Shown piece after piece: positions 59,746 to 64,000 of a stretch of DNA of 64,000 nucleotides. The position numbers and the translations under genes are program-made. The notes below the pieces were generated by a model, which had not been told where the DNA came from, searched no databases, and saw nothing but the letters and a program-made list of their open reading frames with translations. The DNA comes from Apostichopus japonicus (Eukaryota > Echinodermata > Holothuroidea > Aspidochirotida > Stichopodidae), in assembly GCF_037975245.1 (NCBI RefSeq), contig NC_092574.1:7812213-7876212 (forward strand), given 5' to 3'. Numbering within the stretch: the first letter of the stretch is position 1; each line of letters opens with the position of its first letter.

Positions 59746-60335
59746 CTTTGTGTCATCTACCTGAGGGTGTATGGGTGTTATAGAGGTCTCTTCTACTCAG
59801 TCTGGAATTAATCGCAAGTTTTGAGAAACAAACCATAGAGACGTATCGTCTTCCATCTTAGAGCGGTGACTTGTTTTGACAGGCATCCATTTGTCAAGGG
59901 TGACCTTTAATTACTTCCTTTGGGTATTTGGTGTACATTGGATGTTAACAAACTGTGCCGGAAGTATTACACAGGGTTTTCATACGTATCTAGTATCACA
60001 TAGCAAAGTGCCTCACTGAACAACACGGTCTGTAACCTCTATGCAAATGATGTATAGGGATATGTTGTAACACAGATGTCAGAACTTCAGTATTGTCACA
60101 TGGAGGTATTTTAGAATTCATATCAAAGTTTCACTATCACTTAATTGGTTATTATGTTTTTTGCTGAAACTCCGGCATTTTGACCCGTATCAGCTCATTT
60201 AAATATTTCATAGATACTTGAAAGTGTAATTATGCATGCTAGTATTCACTAGATCATAACCATGTTAATCTTGGTTGTCTAACTCGCATCCTTTTGGCAG
60301 TTACATGTAGTAAACCATCTCGCAAACTTGACCAT
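59746..60335. other. DCTD 3' side, no further gene recognised
   Basis: Presumably begins with the DCTD 3' UTR. No AATAAA close to the stop codon was noted; the first on this strand (about 60353) lies inside the LINE tail. Confidence 0.4.
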
Positions 60336-61950
60336 GTACGTAATGTAATGTAAATAAAATCTTATATAGCGCACTACGCGCGATGCATCTGTGCGCTTTA
60401 CAAACAATCTAGAAAATACAATGCCATAAAACAATAAATAGAAAATACAATAAATACATAAACCATCTACAGAAATATACAGGAATATGAGATCGAAAAA
60501 CTATTAAAAGTACTGGTGAAGCGTAAAGCAATAAAACAGATTGACTACAAAATCTACAATTTGAATGCTAAAAAGTGATAATTCCAATTGAAGTTAGAAC
60601 CTAAAAACCAACACGACAGAACAATATAAAACAGATATAAACAGGAATATGAGATCAAAAAACTATTAAAAGTACTGGTGAAGCTTAAAGCAATAAAACA
60701 GATTGACTACAAAATCTACAATTTGAATGCTAAAAAGTGATAATTCCAATTGAAGTTAGAACCTAAAAACCAACACGACAGAACAATTTAAAACAGATAT
60801 AAACAGGAATATGAGATCGAAAAACTATTAAAAGCATTGGTGAACCGTAAAGCAATAAAACAGATTGACTACAAAATCTACAATTTGAATGCTAAAAAGT
60901 GATAATTCCAATTGAAGTTAGAACCTAAAAACCAACACGACAGAACAATATGAAACAGATATAAACAGGAATATGAGATCGAAAAACTATTAAAAGCATT
61001 GGTGAAGCGTAAAGCAATAAAACAGATTGACTACAAAATCTACAATTTGAATGCTAAAAATTGATAATTCCAATTGAAGTTAGAACCTAAAAACCAACAC
61101 GACAGAACAATATAAAACAGATATAAACAGGAATATGAGATCGAAAAACTATTAAAAGCATTGGTGAAGCGTAAAGCGATAAAACAGATAAAAGTACTGG
61201 TGAAGCGTAAAGCAATAAAACAGATTGACTACAAAATCTACAATTTGAATGCTAAAAATTGATAATTCCAATTGAAGTTAGAACCTAAAGACCAACACGA
61301 CAGAACAATATAAAACAGATATAAACAGGAATATGAGATCGAAAAACTATTAAAAGCATTGGTGAAGCGTAAAGCGATTAAACAGATTGACTACAAAATC
61401 TACAATTTGAATGCTAAAAAGTGAAAATTCCAATTGAAGTTAGAACCTAAAAACCAACACGACAGAACAACATAAAGTCTAAAAAATCCTAGAAACCATC
61501 TTTGTAGTGCTCTTGAATGAGATGCGTTTTCAGGTGTGACTTGAAGGAGGTGAAGTTCGTGATCATACGAATTCCGGGAGGCAGTTCGTTCCAAAGATCA
61601 GGTACGGCGACCGAGAATGCTGTGGGGCCATAGTGCTTCTTGTTATTGGTGTTGCGCGGAACAAGAGTGAAAGGCTTAGAGCGAAGGGCGCGTTTGGGTA
61701 CCCGAGGTGTGATCAGCTCAGACAGGTAAGACTGTGCCGTTCCGTGTATGCATTTAAATGCAGTAATTGAAATTTTGAATGTTATGCGTTGGTGTATAGG
61801 TAGCCAATGTAGATCGTAGAGGATAGGAGTGATATGTTCGTGACGTCGTGAACGAGTGATCATGCGAGCGGTTGCGTTTTGGATAGTCTGTAGAGGATGA
61901 AGTGCAGTTTTAGAAGACCGTTCAGACGTTCCTCCAAACATTTGAATTCC
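60336..61950 (-). mobile_element. 5'-truncated CR1/L2-like LINE with tandemly repeated 3' region
   Basis: On the - strand a 150-codon frame (61941-61489) is the C-terminal end of a non-LTR reverse transcriptase polyprotein: LQTIQNATARMITRSRR, HITPILYDLHWLPI, AQSYLSELI, AFSVAVPDLWNELPPGIR, FKSHLKTHL. This domain after the RT core is typical of CR1/L2/Rex-type LINEs. The copy is cut off at its 5' side. The 3' region holds a tandem array and ends near 60340 with the GTAAAGCGC ... GCGCTATATAAGATTTT block and a (TTACA)n-like tail, the usual form of such 3' ends. Confidence 0.85.
60482..61480 (-). repeat. 162-bp tandem array in the LINE 3' region, about 6 copies
   Basis: The block GAATATGAGATCGAAAAACT starts at about 60482, 60644, 60807, 60969, 61131 and 61329; the last spacing is longer because of a partial copy near 61190. 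Units are nearly identical, so the array expanded recently compared with the decayed mobile elements around it. Confidence 0.95.
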
Positions 61951-63355
61951 TTCACGTTGATTGAAAGATGAAAAAAATTCGGATTTTCACACTATCACCC
62001 TGCCTAGCAATTAAAGTGCCTTAAAAGTAGATCATTGCATAGATGGCAAGCACATATATATATACAGTACTGGGCTCTTAAGCAGCAGATGTTATTTTTT
62101 GCCTTTCTATTAAATTTAATTTATAAATTAATTATGTGCTTGATTGATATTTTGCCGATGAACGGTTTGTACACAGAGGATGGACACAGTCTTGAAATTT
62201 TGTTGACATTTGAATTTATCCAATTACTCAGTCTTTGTAAGGGGTTCAAAGTTTGGTTGCCAAAAAGAAAAATTGTCATGATTTTTGAAACACAACTGCT
62301 GTGGTGTTTCGAGAAGCCAGTCTGTGCTGAAATAGTCTGAAGAGCTGATGATTTTGTTGTTAATGTTACAGATGGCAGGCAGTGTTTAATTTACACAGGA
62401 AAAGGATTCAAGCATTTTAAAGCATTCAAGCAGTCATCTATCACTTTTATTCTTTCTCTTTTCCTTTTCTTAGTGAGAATTTGCAAATAAGTTAATTGAC
62501 AGCAATTATTGACTTGAGCATATCAACCTGTCTGTAAGTTTATGCAATGGTTTACCTATGTTTGGGTTGATTTTTTCGTTGTTGTAGAATGCAACTTTAT
62601 TCACAAGTTTTCACTTTCGGAATTTGTAAATCTGACAAAAACTGGCTAGTTAAGCAATTGTGATATACGATATTTTGATTTGTGTACAAACGTACAACTA
62701 CTGTGTTTGACAAGAACTAAATTGCTGGTTCCACTGGCTAGATACTGGCTTGATAGATATGTGATGACACAATTATCATTTCATTAATTTCAAATATGTG
62801 CTGTCTTTGATTAAGGAGAGATCCAATTTTTCCAGGTTAACCATTTGTATCAGTATATTCAATAATTATAATAATAATAATAATAATAATAATAATCAAT
62901 AGAAAAAATGAATGTATTATTTGGAAGGAATTGAGGAAGAGGGCAAAGAATAATAAGAACAATCAGATGTTAACAGTAAGCTCTTATGGTACAAAGCTTG
63001 TTAGACAATAAATGGTTAATCGGGAACGACCAACTCTGTCGTTAGAGTGGCAGCGCTTATTATCTAGAAATTGCTGGCGAGATGAAAAGTTTAAGTCTAA
63101 AATGTTGACTCTTTCAATCTTTCATTTAACTTTATAAAGAGTTGGACTATCTGTGGCCTTTTACTTTTGGTTAAGATTAAATTCCAAGTGCTTTAAGATT
63201 CCAAATTTGTAAATCTTTAATAGTTCTGTTATTTGTTGATATAATTCTGTACTGTTACTTTCATGTCTGCTAATTTTTTATATAATTGATTTATTTTGTA
63301 AATATTTTTCACAGATATTGAACTTTGAAATCTGTGATACATTTTGATCAAGATT
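61951..63355. other. No gene recognised
   Basis: AT-rich. An (AAT)n microsatellite lies at 62862-62897. The 101-codon frame at 62035-62337 has no domain and no splice context. Confidence 0.5.
62862..62897. repeat. (AAT)n microsatellite
   Basis: About eleven nearly perfect trinucleotide units. Confidence 0.95.
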
Positions 63356-63357
63356 GT

Positions 63358-63930
63358 GTCTGATCCTAGAAGGTAGAACACACTTGATTTGCTGTCTAAT
63401 CAAAGAAAGTGGAGTTTGACTCTTGTGATCTGATCCAAGAAAAAGCATCAAAATTCCTGTGTGATCCAAGATGGTAGATTATCTGTGTTGTGTCTGATCC
63501 AGGCAGATGGATCATGACTGCCGGACCTGATCCAAGAAAATGGATCAAGATCCCTGTCTGATCCAGGAAAGTAGATCACATTTGGTGGATCCGATTCTAG
63601 AAGATGGATCATGATTGCTGGATCTGATCCAAGAATGTGGATCAAGATTCCTGTCCGATCCAGGAAAGTAGATCACATTTGCTGGATTGGATTCTGGAAG
63701 ATGGATTATGATTGCTGGATCTGATCCGAGAAAGTGGATCAAGATTCCTGTCTGATCTAGGATAGTGAATCAAGATTGCTGTCTGATCCAGAAATGTAGA
63801 TCATATTTCCTGTTATCTGTTCCTGTAAAGTTGATCAGGGTTAATGTCATCTTATACCGAAAGGTAGATTGTGATCGTTGTGTCATAGCCGGATCAGAAT
63901 TGCAGAGATATGATCCTGAAAGGTGGATCA
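63358..63930. repeat. Diverged minisatellite rich in GATC (units ~30-33 bp)
   Basis: Units follow the pattern CTGATCCAAGAAAGTGGATCA then AGATTCCTGT, with alternating versions (CTGATCCAGGAAAGTAGATC, ATTCTGGAAGATGGAT) that give a higher-order period near 60-125 bp. Each unit pairs TGATCC with GGATCA and could form small hairpins. The - strand frames through it are by-products. Confidence 0.9.
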
Positions 63931-64000
63931 TGGCTGACGTGACTGAAGTATTGAAGTCAAGCATTGAGTTCATTCACATTATGACATTGATCTCCTTGGA

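Overview
This is eukaryotic, intron-rich, AT-rich nuclear DNA crowded with transposon relics. Five host genes can be read exon by exon with GT-AG introns. The protein set (a secreted C-type lectin with a Thr-rich stalk and a PAN-like end, an MFSD6-like transporter, TIMM10B, SUGT1, dCMP deaminase), the many MITEs and the Tx1 and CR1/L2-type LINEs suggest a marine invertebrate deuterostome, most likely an echinoderm. The taxon is an inference; no sequence here proves it.

Layout. 1-2.56 kb: no gene seen. 2.57-6.23 kb: a long-inverted-repeat element with a decayed Tx1-like LINE reverse transcriptase between its arms. 7.59-7.72 kb: a possible last exon with a good poly(A) signal. 10.8 kb: a MITE with a 6-bp target duplication. 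11.7-14.2 kb: an orphan signal-peptide exon and degenerate Thr-codon-like repeats. 15.7-20.8 kb: the lectin gene (467 aa, 4 exons, +). 20.8-22.0 kb: hAT-like and related repeat relics. 22-27.4 kb: no gene seen. 27.5-30.8 kb: the MFSD6-like gene (686 aa, 4 coding exons, -). 31.9-34.7 kb: TIMM10B (149 aa, 3 exons, +), divergent from MFSD6-like across about 1 kb. 35.0-36.4 kb: a TTAA-flanked MITE and a tandem repeat with nuclear-receptor-like half sites. 38.2-45.9 kb: SUGT1 (338 aa, 11 coding exons, -), apparently complete. 47.2-51.4 kb: a dense nest of non-autonomous DNA elements. 52.6-53.2 kb: another TTAA-flanked element. 53.6-59.7 kb: DCTD (199 aa, 5 coding exons, +), with a 39-bp minisatellite in intron 3. 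60.3-61.95 kb: a 5'-truncated LINE with a tandemly repeated tail (-). 63.4-63.9 kb: a GATC-rich minisatellite.

The genes do not form one pathway. MFSD6-like and TIMM10B probably share a promoter region; SUGT1 (co-chaperone), TIMM10B (mitochondrial import) and DCTD (dUMP supply) are housekeeping; the lectin is a likely secreted recognition protein. I found no clear new multi-gene system. The strongest unusual signals are tiny perfect hairpins that look like insertions, with matching empty sites in a sibling tandem copy; the element nest at 47.6-50.5 kb; and the unpaired 73-nt signal-peptide exon upstream of the lectin gene. I recognised no retrovirus, LTR element or Polinton.
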